Below are positions 35,795 through 44,034 of a stretch of DNA of 64,000 nucleotides, in pieces; the stretch's first letter is position 1; the number at the start of each line of letters is the position of its first letter. Position numbers and translations under genes: made by a program. The notes below the pieces were generated by a model. That model had not been told where the DNA came from and made no database searches. It saw nothing but the letters and a program-made list of their open reading frames with translations. Source of the DNA: Rhodopseudomonas sp. AAP120. Lineage in GTDB: Bacteria; Pseudomonadota; Alphaproteobacteria; Rhizobiales; Xanthobacteraceae. The stretch spans positions 1-64,000 of the forward strand of contig NZ_LJIC01000074.1 in the NCBI RefSeq assembly GCF_001295845.1, given 5' to 3'.

Positions 35795-37174
35795 TCAGCG
35801 GCGGGTGAGCCGGAACGCCGGCGAGCGATCCGGCTGGGTGGTGACGACGCCGATCGGCATCACCGGGGCGCGGTCGATCAGCTCGACCCGGAAGGCGGAG
35901 ATGATCCGGGCGAGCGCCAGCGTCGCCTCCACCAGCGCGAAATGTGCCCCGATACAGACCCGCGGCCCGACGCCGAACGGCAGATAGGCCATGCGGTCCG
36001 GTGGCGTCGCGCCGGACAGGAAGCGCGCCGGCATGAAGGCGTTCGGATTGTCCCACAGTCTCTCGTGCCGATGCAGCAGCCACGGCGCGATCAGGATCAC
36101 GTCATGCTTGCGGATCGGTTCGCCGGCGACGGTGTCGGGGCCGGCCGCGGCGCGGGCGATCAGGAACGCCGGCGGATAAAGCCGCAGCGTTTCGTCCAGC
36201 ACCGCACGGGTGAACGGCAGCTTGTCGAGCGACTCCGTTTGGCCGGCGGCGCGGGCTTCTTCGGCGACATCGTTCTGCGTGTCCGGATCGAGCGCCAGCA
36301 TGTACAGCGCCCAGAACAGCGCGGTCGCGGTGGTCTCGTGGCCGGCCAGGATCATGGTGGCGACCTGGTCGCCGAGCTGATCGTCGGAGAACGCCTCGCC
36401 GGTCTCCGGGTCGCGGGCAGCGAGCATGAGGTCGAACAAATCGCGCGGCGGCGCGCCGTCGGTCTTGCCCGCGGCACGGCGGGCAGCGATCAGCTCGCGC
36501 ACGAATTTGGTCCAGCGCCTGCGGAAGAAGGCGCGCGAAACATCCTGCGGGCTCGGCCAGCCGAGCGGCAGCAGCAGGTCGAGGAAGCGCGGACTCGCCA
36601 GCTTCATGCCGTATTCGATGACGAAGTCGCGCAGCTGCTGGCCGTGCCGGCCCATCCCGAACGAGAACATGGTCCGCCCGGCGATCTCCAGCGCCAGCCG
36701 CTGCATCGCCTCGCGCAGATCGACCGGCGCGCCGGCGCCGCGCTCGAATTCGGTGATCATTTCCTCGGTGGCCGAGATCATATGCGGCACCAGCATGCCG
36801 ACCGCGCGCGGCGTGAACGCCGGCGCCAGCGTGCGGCGCTGATGCTTCCAGGCGCGGCCCTCGGCGAGCAGCAGCCCTTGGCCGAGGATCGGCCGCAGCA
36901 CGCGAATGCCCGCTGCGGTGCGGGTGTAGTTCTCGTAATTGTCGATCAGCACATGCCGGATGTCGTCCGGCCGGTTGAGAATGTAGCTGGCGTGATTGAA
37001 GAACCGCCCCTTGATGACGTCGTCTTCATAGGCGCGCTGGCCCCAGCTGGCGATCGCGTTGTGGCGGATCGCGGCGAGCCGGCCGAGCGCGGTCATGCCC
37101 TCCGGCGCGCGCGGCGGCGTCGGCGGCACCAGCGGCGCGCGCTCGGCGAGGTCGAAGGACTCGGCTAGGCTCAC
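35795..37174 (-). CDS. Cytochrome P450
   Basis: A 459-residue soluble P450. The I-helix oxygen motif is MILAGHETTA, the K-helix ExxR is DETLRLYPPAF, and the heme-thiolate loop is LPFGVGPRVCIGAHFALVE (Cys ligand). The overall style (RTLAPAFTPRA, HRHERLWDNPNAFMPARFL) is close to CYP4/CYP102-like bacterial fatty-acid-type P450s rather than CYP101. The GTG at 37174 is chosen because AGGAG sits 7 nt upstream. No ferredoxin or reductase gene is adjacent. It is divergent from the MFS exporter gene. Confidence 0.92.
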   Translation of the reverse strand: MSLAESFDLAERAPLVPPTPPRAPEGMTALGRLAAIRHNAIASWGQRAYEDDVIKGRFFNHASYILNRPDDIRHVLIDNYENYTRTAAGIRVLRPILGQGLLLAEGRAWKHQRRTLAPAFTPRAVGMLVPHMISATEEMITEFERGAGAPVDLREAMQRLALEIAGRTMFSFGMGRHGQQLRDFVIEYGMKLASPRFLDLLLPLGWPSPQDVSRAFFRRRWTKFVRELIAARRAAGKTDGAPPRDLFDLMLAARDPETGEAFSDDQLGDQVATMILAGHETTATALFWALYMLALDPDTQNDVAEEARAAGQTESLDKLPFTRAVLDETLRLYPPAFLIARAAAGPDTVAGEPIRKHDVILIAPWLLHRHERLWDNPNAFMPARFLSGATPPDRMAYLPFGVGPRVCIGAHFALVEATLALARIISAFRVELIDRAPVMPIGVVTTQPDRSPAFRLTRR

Positions 37175-37491
37175 GGCGCACTCCTGCGGTTCGGTTCCGC
37201 CCCTGCGATTGAAGGTAAGATGCAATCCCGGCGTCGAAAAGGCCGGCCGGCGGTGGGAGACTCCCGAGGCGGCTGTTCCGGAGCCCGGCGCCTTTGGCTG
37301 TCCCTCTGCGTGATCCTGAAATGCTGCGACCGCGGCAGCATCCTCTCCTTCGCCTGATTTGTTGAATTGCAGCAGCCGTTTGCGCCGTTGAACCGCCCGT
37401 TTGGCACTGGACAGGCGCAAAGGTTCGCAGGCATCACTGCACCAGCTCCGCGCCGGGCATGGCGAGGATAACCTCCGAAGGGAAGGCTTTG
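37175..37491. other. Gap between divergent P450 and MFS genes
   Basis: About 317 bp that must hold both promoters. No palindrome, repeat or small gene stands out by eye. The P450 frame is open upstream here (antisense to the MFS start), but this has no protein-like conservation. Confidence 0.5.
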
Positions 37492-39180
37492 ATGTCGGGC
37501 AGGTCCAAGCGAGGCGCATTTGCAGCTGGCGGCGTCGCGGCGCCGCTGCGTTACGCGCTTTTCCGACGGATCTGGCTGGCCAGCCTGCTGTCCAATCTCG
37601 GCCTGATGATCAACGGCGTCGGCGCCGCCTGGGCGATGACCCAGATGACCTCCTCGGCCGACAAGGTGGCGCTGGTGCAGACCGCCTTGATGCTGCCGAT
37701 CATGCTGGTGGCGATGCCGGCCGGGGCGATCGCCGACATGTACGACCGCCGCCGCGTCGCGCTGGCGTCGCTGACGCTGGGCCTCGCCGGCGCCGTGGCG
37801 CTGTCGGTGCTGGCGCATTTCGGCCTGGTGACGCCGGAGATCCTGCTCGGCTTCTGCTTCGTTATCGGCCTCGGCATGGCGCTGTTCGGGCCGGCCTGGC
37901 AGGCCTCGGTGTCCGAACAGGTGCCGCCCGACGCGCTGCCGGCGGCGGTGGCGCTGAACGGCATCAGCTACAACATCGCCCGCAGTTTCGGCCCGGCGGT
38001 CGGCGGCATCATCGTGGCGGCCGCCGGCGCGGTCGCGGCGTTCGCCGCCAATGCGGTGCTGTATCTGCCGCTGCTGGTGGTGCTGTTCCTGTGGCGACGC
38101 GTCAGCGAGCCGCCGCGGCTGCCGCCGGAGCGGCTCAACCGCGCGATCGTCTCCGGCGTGCGCTACATCACCAATTCGCCCTCGATCCGGATCGTGCTGA
38201 CGCGGACGCTGATCACCGGCATCGCCGGCTCGTCGGTTCTGGCACTGATGCCGCTGGTGGCGCGTGACGTGCTCAAGAGCGGCGCCGAGACCTATGGCAT
38301 CCTGCTCGGCGCCTTTGGGGTCGGCGCGGTGCTCGGCGCGCTCAATGTCGGCTCGGCGCGCGAGCGGCTCGGCAGTGAGGGCTCGATCCGCGCCTGCACC
38401 GTGATCATGGGCGTCGCACTGGCGGTGATTGCGCTCAGCCACTCGGCGGTGCTGACCGCCGCCGCGCTGGTGGTCGCCGGCGCAGTGTGGATGCTGGCGA
38501 TCGCACTGTTCAATATCGGCGTGCAGCTGTCGGCGCCGCGCTGGGTGGCGGGCCGTTCGCTGGCGGCGTTCCAGGCCTCGATCGCCGGCGGCGTCGCGAT
38601 CGGCAGCTGGCTGTGGGGCCATGTGGCGGATCTCGCCGGCGTCGAGCTGTCGATGCTGATCTCCGCCGCCACCATGCTGATTTCGACCCTGCTCGGCCTG
38701 TTCCTGCGGATGCCGTCGGTCGGCACCCAGATCGCCGACGCCGACCTGCTGGCCGACCCCGAGGCCAAACTTGCGGTGACGCCGCGCAGCGGACCGATCG
38801 TGATCGAGATCGACTATCGGATCGCTGCCGAAGACGCCCGCACGTTCTATGGCGTGATGCAGCAGGTGCAGCTCAGCCGCCAGCGCAACGGCGCCTACGA
38901 CTGGTCGATCTCGCGCGACATCGGCGATCCTGAGCTGTGGACCGAGCGCTACCACTGCCCGACCTGGCTGGACTATCTGCGCCAGCGCAATCGTTCGACC
39001 CAGGACGATCGCGCGCTGCACCAGCGGGCGATGGCGTTCCACCGCGGGCCGGACGATATCCGGGTCCGGCGCATGCTGGAGCGGCCGTTCGGCTCGGTGC
39101 GATGGAAAGAAGAGTCGCCGGACCGCGCGACGGCAACCGAGGTGTTGCCGGTCGCGGGCGTCAGCGGCGGATCGACCTGA
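37492..39180 (+). CDS. MFS exporter, EntS-like (MFS_3) with C-terminal domain
   Basis: A 562-residue protein: about twelve membrane helices in residues 20-410 (SNLGLMINGVGAAWAMTQM, motif-A-like DMYDRRRVALASLTL), then a ~150-residue cytosolic tail. The tail (IVIEIDYRIAAEDARTFYGVMQQVQ.. DPELWTERYHCPTWLDYLRQ) looks like an antibiotic-biosynthesis-monooxygenase/ferredoxin-like fold, a known feature of the MFS_3 (enterobactin exporter) family. It probably exports a siderophore or drug-like molecule. ATG 37492 is preferred because GAAGGGAAGG lies upstream; 37459 is an alternative. Confidence 0.88.
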   Translation: MSGRSKRGAFAAGGVAAPLRYALFRRIWLASLLSNLGLMINGVGAAWAMTQMTSSADKVALVQTALMLPIMLVAMPAGAIADMYDRRRVALASLTLGLAGAVALSVLAHFGLVTPEILLGFCFVIGLGMALFGPAWQASVSEQVPPDALPAAVALNGISYNIARSFGPAVGGIIVAAAGAVAAFAANAVLYLPLLVVLFLWRRVSEPPRLPPERLNRAIVSGVRYITNSPSIRIVLTRTLITGIAGSSVLALMPLVARDVLKSGAETYGILLGAFGVGAVLGALNVGSARERLGSEGSIRACTVIMGVALAVIALSHSAVLTAAALVVAGAVWMLAIALFNIGVQLSAPRWVAGRSLAAFQASIAGGVAIGSWLWGHVADLAGVELSMLISAATMLISTLLGLFLRMPSVGTQIADADLLADPEAKLAVTPRSGPIVIEIDYRIAAEDARTFYGVMQQVQLSRQRNGAYDWSISRDIGDPELWTERYHCPTWLDYLRQRNRSTQDDRALHQRAMAFHRGPDDIRVRRMLERPFGSVRWKEESPDRATATEVLPVAGVSGGST

Positions 39181-39200
39181 GCGGCCGATCGGCGAGGCGA

Positions 39201-39419
39201 TTACTGGCCGTGATCGGTCAGCACCTTGGCGCAGGTCTTGCTGAGCCGCGCGCGGTTCTTCTGCAGGCAGCCGAGAATGACGCCGTCGCCCTGATCCATC
39301 ACGGCACGGCAGAAACGCGAGACATCGCGGCCGCAGCCCGGGTCGGGCCGGCTCGATTGGGCCTGAGCGGTGGACGCCAGCAACAGCAAGGCAACCACTG
39401 AACCAACGACTTTCAACAT
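39201..39419 (-). CDS. Small secreted cysteine-rich repeat protein
   Basis: A 72-residue protein with a signal peptide (LKVVGSVVALLLLASTAQAQ). The mature part of about 50 residues carries four cysteines in the pattern CGRDVSRFC..ILGCLQKNRARLSKTC. This matches the Cys-rich GLG1-type repeat found in small alphaproteobacterial periplasmic proteins. Function is unknown. It converges on the MFS gene. Confidence 0.75.
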   Translation of the reverse strand: MLKVVGSVVALLLLASTAQAQSSRPDPGCGRDVSRFCRAVMDQGDGVILGCLQKNRARLSKTCAKVLTDHGQ

Positions 39420-39540
39420 CGGGCAAGTTCCGTATCGAGAATTGACGAAGCGATTAGCAAGTCGTTAGCCGTATTGTTTGTTCCTTGACCTCCGGTTGCC
39501 GAGGCGGCCTTGGCGCCGCCTTCACCCAGTTCGGCACGCA

Positions 39541-39882
39541 CTAACCATCGCCCGGAACGATCACCGTCGGCTTGGTCATTTCGACCACGTCCTTGGCCTG
39601 GTCGGTCAGCACGCGAAATTGCGTCTGCAGAAATTCGGTCTGGATCCGGACGACGTCCTGAAAATCCTTGGCGTGCAGCAATTGCTGGGAGAAATCGAAC
39701 GTCGCCTCGACGTTGCGCTCGACGTAGTTCTTCAGGGCGGAGGCTTGGCTGCTGCTCCCGACCGGGGTCACCGACAGGCTCTTTTCGATGAACTGCAGGT
39801 AGTTGTTCATCGCGCCACGCGCCTGCTCGAGATTTTTCGACATCATGTTGAGAATGACGTCGGACGATTTGGTGTCTGCCAT
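39541..39882 (-). CDS. Phasin family protein
   Basis: A 113-residue, wholly helical protein (NMMSKNLEQARGAMNNYLQFIEKSL; NYVERNVEATFDFSQQLLHAKDFQDVVRIQTEFLQTQFRVLTDQAKDV) of the phasin_2 type. Phasins coat polyhydroxybutyrate granules and control their size. The start at 39882 has GAGGAGACC upstream. No PHB synthesis genes are in the window. Confidence 0.88.
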   Translation of the reverse strand: MADTKSSDVILNMMSKNLEQARGAMNNYLQFIEKSLSVTPVGSSSQASALKNYVERNVEATFDFSQQLLHAKDFQDVVRIQTEFLQTQFRVLTDQAKDVVEMTKPTVIVPGDG

Positions 39883-40003
39883 CGCGGTCTCCTCCAGCAT
39901 CGGGCGCACTACGTATTCATGTCCAAATCGCCCACGTCGTCCAGCGGCGGCGGGGGCGATTTGCAAAGATGGCTAATCAGCAGACCGGATCGGCCGGCGG
40001 CTG

Positions 40004-40408
40004 TCAGTTGAAGCGGGCCCGATCGAGCTGATCGGTCGCCTTCTGGGCGCGGTAGATCTCGCTGACGTACCAGGCCAGCACGATCAGCGTGGCGATCCGC
40101 ACCACCGACACCGGCAGCATCAGGCTGAAGGCCACGATCAGCAGCGCCACGGCGGCCGCCTTCAGCACCTTCAGCCGGTCGTCGAAGATCGGCAGGAACC
40201 AGATCTTGTTTTCTTCCGCCCAGAACGGCGGCTTGACGCGATGCAGGCCGTAGCGCGCCCAGGTATCCTTGAAGCCGAGCTCATAGGACCACACCAGATA
40301 CAGCGTGACCCAGAACGACAGGAAAGCAACGACGACGGACATCGGTCCGGCGGCGAAGCCGATGACGATCAGCACGGCGAGCGCCAGTGCGAGAAACCAT
40401 TTTTGCAT
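40004..40408 (-). CDS. Hypothetical membrane protein
   Basis: A 134-residue protein with two N-terminal hydrophobic segments (WFLALALAVLIVIGFAAGPMSVVVAFLSFWVTLYLVW), a central soluble loop (GLHRVKPPFWAEENKIWFLPIF), a third helix pair (VLKAAAVALLIVAFSLMLPVSVVRIATLIVLAWYV) and a short charged tail. The family is not recognised. The ATG at 40408 starts the first helix; upstream in-frame sequence is not protein-like. Confidence 0.7.
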   Translation of the reverse strand: MQKWFLALALAVLIVIGFAAGPMSVVVAFLSFWVTLYLVWSYELGFKDTWARYGLHRVKPPFWAEENKIWFLPIFDDRLKVLKAAAVALLIVAFSLMLPVSVVRIATLIVLAWYVSEIYRAQKATDQLDRARFN

Positions 40409-40485
40409 CGGTTTGACCCTTGAGACTGCGGAGGGCTCCGCCGCCGGTCCGCCGGCCGCGCAGCCCTCCTGAAAACTTCCCGCGC

Positions 40486-40833
40486 CTATTTGCGGGCGCA
40501 GGACACCACGATGGACGTCGAGGACGGACCGCAGCTTGCCGTGATCTGCCCGTTCTCCACCACAAGACTTTCGCTGAACTTGGCCCCGGTCGAGCCGATG
40601 CAGATCGCCGAGATCAGCGCCTCGTCGGCCTCGCAAGTGGTGGGACAGCCATTGGCCGAGCACGACGACGAGGTCACGGTGCGGAATGCGGGCGGTGGCG
40701 GCGGCGCGGGCGCCACCGGCGTCGCGGCGACAGCGGGTTCGATCAGCACGGCACGCGTGCCGGCACGTTCGCTGACCGCGAGTGCAGCAACAAGGGCGAC
40801 GGAGCAGAGCAGGATCATCGACGAGGAACGCAT
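40486..40833 (-). CDS. Small secreted protein with cysteine motif
   Basis: A 115-residue protein with a signal peptide (SSSMILLCSVALVAALAVSERAGT), a Pro-rich spacer (PVAPAPPPPPAF) and a C-terminal domain with five cysteines (SSCSANGCPTTCEADE.. AICIGSTG.. ASCGPSS..VSCARK). No family recognised. GGAGG lies just before the ATG at 40833. It is in tandem with the membrane protein gene that follows. Confidence 0.7.
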   Translation of the reverse strand: MRSSSMILLCSVALVAALAVSERAGTRAVLIEPAVAATPVAPAPPPPPAFRTVTSSSCSANGCPTTCEADEALISAICIGSTGAKFSESLVVENGQITASCGPSSTSIVVSCARK

Positions 40834-41023
40834 ACTACCTCCATACCAATTTGGTTTGCACGATATCGGTCTTAGCGAAGCATCGTAGCAACACGTGAAG
40901 AATTCAACAGGCACAAGTTTAGCCAGACTAAATGCCGGACGAATGAAGGCCGTCCGCTGCGCGTGAGATAATCGCTGGTCGCCGCGCTGCTGTTCCCTTA
41001 CCGGGCACAGAGCAGGCGCAATA

Positions 41024-41037
41024 CCGATACGTATCGG
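41024..41037. promoter_or_regulatory. Perfect 14-bp palindrome
   Basis: CCGATACGTATCGG reads the same on both strands. It lies in a non-coding gap about 400 bp upstream of the PepSY gene and 190 bp upstream of the small secreted protein start. It may be an operator for either. Confidence 0.4.
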
Positions 41038-41167
41038 ACTGGAGAAGCGCTCGATTTCGCCGGCATGGGATTCAGATCGGGCCCTCCGAAGGCAGCGAAC
41101 CGCCGCGCCGCGCTGATCGTCAGGACCGCCTCGGGACGTTCAGACGCGAGTTAGTTCGATTGATATC

Positions 41168-41185
41168 GTCCGGGATATTCCGGAC
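41168..41185. promoter_or_regulatory. Dyad GTCCGG-N6-CCGGAC
   Basis: An 18-bp interval with fully paired 6-bp arms and a near-symmetric AT-rich centre (GATATT). The form suits a dimeric regulator. It lies 250 bp before the PepSY gene start. Confidence 0.4.
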
Positions 41186-41436
41186 AGGTTCGTCACTCGG
41201 CAGGCGGATGATGCAGCGCCGCGGCGCTGAACCACCATCTGATTCGCGGTCGATCCGGCGGAGACGAGAACCGCAGGCCGCCTTGGCGACGCCGGGTTGT
41301 CATCAGGCGGACAGCTTGCCAGATCTAAGCAACGGAAGGCGAGTACTTCGCCGGGCTGACGATCCGCGGCCCGTGATTGCCGACAGACCGCAAGGTCGCC
41401 GCGGCCCGCGCATCCACATCTCGACTGGAAATTCCG

Positions 41437-42348
41437 ATGAACAACATGCTGCTGCTCAAGCTCCACCGCTGGATCACCCTGGTATTCGCGCTGCCTTTGA
41501 TCGCGCTGATTCTCACTGGGCTGATCCTGTCCGCCGAGCCGATCATCCAGGGCGGCGGATTGCCCGCCGGCATGGTCGATGCCGACCGCATCGCAAGCCT
41601 GCTGCAGCGCTACGACCCGGCCGGCAAGGCGCGTGGCCTCAGCATCAATGCGGCCAGCCAGCAGATGCGCCTGCTCGGCGTGGATGCGCCGACCATCAAT
41701 CTTGCCAACGGCGAGGCGGCCACGTCCGATCCGCTCGGTGACGTGCTGCTGTGGGCGCGGCGCACCCACGAGCATCTGCTCGGCTATGACTGGCTGGTGA
41801 TCGGTTCGACCATCGCGATGGTGGTGATCATGGTGATCGGAATCCTGATGGGCCTGCCGCGGCTGCGGAACAGTCTCGCCGGCTGGCACAAGGGCGCGGC
41901 GTGGTTCACGCTTCCGCTGCTGCTGCTGAGCCCGGTCACCGGCCTGTTCATGGCGTTCGGCTGGACGCTGGCCAGCCCGCCGCCGCCACCGCTGCGACCG
42001 TCGCTGCCGCTCGCCGAGGCGGTACGCGTGCTCGCGCAGGACCACGACGTGTCGCACCTTGCGATGCTGGCACAGCGCGGCCAGCGGATGATGGCGCGGA
42101 TCTACGAGAACGGCGAGCTGCGCGCCTATTCCTTCACCGCCGGCGGCGTGACGCCGATGCCCCGCAACTGGCCGCGGCTGCTGCACGAGGGCAACTGGTC
42201 GGCGCTGATCTCCGGTTCGCTCAACGTGATCGTGTCGGTGGTGCTGGCCGGCCTGCTGACCACCGGCCTGCTCCTGTGGGGGCGTCGCAAGCTGCGGCGG
42301 CGGCCGGCGCGCCCGGCCAGCGCCCCATCCCCGACCGGGAGCACCTGA
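41437..42348 (+). CDS. PepSY domain-containing membrane protein (short type)
   Basis: A 303-residue protein: one N-terminal helix (LVFALPLIALILTGLILS), a periplasmic PepSY-like region (ADRIASLLQRYDPAGKARGLSIN.. PTINLANGEAATSDP), then two central helices (LVIGSTIAMVVIMVIGILMGL; AAWFTLPLLLLSPVTGLFMAFGW), a second soluble part and a final helix (VIVSVVLAGLLTTGLLLW). It is related to the PepSY protein of the TonB operon but shorter and not next to a receptor. It may take part in metal reduction. Confidence 0.8.
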   Translation: MNNMLLLKLHRWITLVFALPLIALILTGLILSAEPIIQGGGLPAGMVDADRIASLLQRYDPAGKARGLSINAASQQMRLLGVDAPTINLANGEAATSDPLGDVLLWARRTHEHLLGYDWLVIGSTIAMVVIMVIGILMGLPRLRNSLAGWHKGAAWFTLPLLLLSPVTGLFMAFGWTLASPPPPPLRPSLPLAEAVRVLAQDHDVSHLAMLAQRGQRMMARIYENGELRAYSFTAGGVTPMPRNWPRLLHEGNWSALISGSLNVIVSVVLAGLLTTGLLLWGRRKLRRRPARPASAPSPTGST

Positions 42349-42467
42349 GGTGGCTGTGACGTTAATGAGAGATTAATGCGGACGCGCGAGTTGGCGCAGC
42401 GCGGTCAACGGATCGTTCCGGCCTTCCGGCGTTAGGTTCCGGGACGTCCACCCGCCGCGAGCGCGCC

Positions 42468-42878
42468 ATGTCCAGCATCTCGTCGATCGCCGTGTCCGGC
42501 CTCAACGCCGCGACCCGGCGCATGGAAGTCTCGGCCAGCAACGTCGCCAATCAGCAATCGACCGGCGCGCTGCCGGGCGCCAACGGCACGGTGCCGGCTG
42601 GTGCGCCGCAAGCCTACCGGCCACTGCAGGTGACTCAGACCGCAGTCCCGGGCGGCGGGACGCAAACCAGCGTCACCCCAAGCTCGCCCGGTACCGTCCC
42701 GGTCTCCGATCCACAGGCGCCGTTCGCCAATGCGGACGGTCAGGTGGCGGCGCCGAATGTCGACCTGGCGCAGGAATTGATCGGCCAGATGGTCGCCAAA
42801 TACAGCTACACCGCCAACCTCGCGACGCTGAAGGCCGACAATGCCATGACAAAGTCACTGCTCGACGCCACGGCGTAG
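42468..42878 (+). CDS. FlgC-like flagellar basal-body rod protein (orphan)
   Basis: A 136-residue protein. The N-terminus has the rod/hook signature (ISSIAVSGLNAATRRMEVSASNVANQQS, cf. the LxxxxxRxxxxAxNxAN motif) and the C-terminus the FlgC-type coiled part (PNVDLAQELIGQMVAKYSYTANLATLKADNAM). The middle is a Gly/Pro/Thr-rich linker. FlgC builds the proximal rod. No other flagellar genes are in the window, so this is an isolated paralogue, perhaps used in a second or cryptic flagellar system. Confidence 0.82.
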   Translation: MSSISSIAVSGLNAATRRMEVSASNVANQQSTGALPGANGTVPAGAPQAYRPLQVTQTAVPGGGTQTSVTPSSPGTVPVSDPQAPFANADGQVAAPNVDLAQELIGQMVAKYSYTANLATLKADNAMTKSLLDATA

Positions 42879-42889
42879 TGTCTCCTCTC

Positions 42890-42969
42890 CGTCATTGCGA
42901 GCGAAGCGAAGCAATCCAGCTGCGTGCACCGAGCTGGATTGCTTGGTCGCTTCGCTCCTCGCAATGACG
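42890..42969. repeat. Palindromic repeat (CGTCATTGCGAG type)
   Basis: An 80-bp inverted repeat with arms CGTCATTGCGAGCGAAGCG and CGCTTCGCTCCTCGCAATGACG, and an inner AAGCAATCCAGC / AGCTGGATTGCTT stem. It lies between the convergent FlgC-like and ABC ATPase genes. Third copy of the family seen at 24764 and 29026. Confidence 0.85.
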
Positions 42970-42987
42970 ATGTGGATGGGCTTCGAG

Positions 42988-44034
42988 CTACGCGCTCGCC
43001 ACACGCGGCGCGAAGTCCGGCACGCCGAGTTCGTCCTTGCGGTGGCAGGCGACGAAATGTTCGGGGCCGGTGGCGTCGAGGAACGGCAGATCGGCGCGGC
43101 AGCGTTCGATCACGAACGGGCAGCGGCCGGCGAAGCGGCAGCCGGGCGGCGGATCGACCGGTGATGGCGGTTCGCCCTTGACCAGGTACTTCGCCTTCAG
43201 CTCGTCGCGTAGCGGACCTGGCGGCACCGCCGCCGACACCAGCGACCACGTGTAGGGATGGCGCGGCGCGGTGAACAGCGTCGAGGCCGGCGCCTGCTCC
43301 ACCACCTTGCCGAGATACATCACGGCGATCTCGTCGCAGAACTGCTGGATGACGCCGAGATCGTGCGAGATGAAGATGTAAGTCAGCCCGCGCTCGCGCT
43401 GCAGCTTCTTCAAGAGGTTCAGGATCTGCGCCTGGATGGCGACGTCGAGCGCGGAGACCGCCTCGTCGCAGACGATCAGTTCGGGCTCCGGCGCGAGCGC
43501 GCGGGCGATGCACAGCCGCTGCCGCTGCCCGCCCGAGAATTGATGCGGAAACAGATCGGCGGCTTCGGGCGGCAGGCCGACTTCGGCCAGCAATTGCTTG
43601 ACGCGGGCATCGCGCTCGCTGCGGCTGCCGATGTTGAGCAGGTCGAGCGGCTCGCGGATCTGGTCACCGGCGCGGCGACGCGGATCGAGCGCCGAGAACG
43701 GATCCTGAAACACGATCTGCAGATGCTTACGCGCCTGGCGCAGCGGCTCGCCGGTGAGCGGCATGATGTCTTCGCCGCGAAACACGATCTGGCCGGAGGT
43801 CGACGGCACCAGCCGCATGATCGCCTGCGCCGTGGTCGACTTGCCGGAGCCGCTCTCGCCGACGATGCCGAAAGTGGTGCCGCGCTTGACGCGGAAGCTG
43901 ACGCCATCAACCGCGTGCACGAACGATGGCTTGGCCCACGGCGATTTTCGCCCGGTGCGGAAATGCACCACGAGGTCGTTGACGTCGAGCAGGATCGGAT
44001 CGCCGGCCGGCGGATTGGGACGCTGATGCATCAT
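42988..44034 (-). CDS. Dipeptide/oligopeptide-type ABC transporter ATPase (DppF/OppF-like)
   Basis: A 348-residue ATPase. Walker A is GIVGESGSGKSTTAQAI, the Q-loop is IVFQDPFSALDPR, the signature is HQFSGGQRQRLCIARAL, Walker B is LIVCDEAVSALD and the switch is FISHDLGVI. The C-terminal oligo_HPY extension ends CRFAGRCPFVIERC, where cysteines can bind an Fe-S cluster or metal. It powers uptake with the paired ATPase upstream. Its ATG overlaps the previous stop in an ATGA junction at 44031-44034. Confidence 0.93.
   Translation of the reverse strand: MMHQRPNPPAGDPILLDVNDLVVHFRTGRKSPWAKPSFVHAVDGVSFRVKRGTTFGIVGESGSGKSTTAQAIMRLVPSTSGQIVFRGEDIMPLTGEPLRQARKHLQIVFQDPFSALDPRRRAGDQIREPLDLLNIGSRSERDARVKQLLAEVGLPPEAADLFPHQFSGGQRQRLCIARALAPEPELIVCDEAVSALDVAIQAQILNLLKKLQRERGLTYIFISHDLGVIQQFCDEIAVMYLGKVVEQAPASTLFTAPRHPYTWSLVSAAVPPGPLRDELKAKYLVKGEPPSPVDPPPGCRFAGRCPFVIERCRADLPFLDATGPEHFVACHRKDELGVPDFAPRVASA

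Larger units (their letters stand above)
40834..41436. other. 600-bp gap with two operator-like palindromes
   Basis: No convincing gene. It contains the perfect 14-bp palindrome CCGATACGTATCGG (41024-41037) and a near-perfect GTCCGG-N6-CCGGAC dyad (41168-41185). Both are upstream of the second PepSY gene and are plausible operators. The rest shows no repeat, tRNA or terminator I can support. Confidence 0.55.

Noticed and set aside
39502-39521. GC-rich hairpin AGGCGGC..GCCGCCT downstream of the phasin gene as a terminator
   Set aside because: No T run on either strand, and the loop is ambiguous. Too weak to call.
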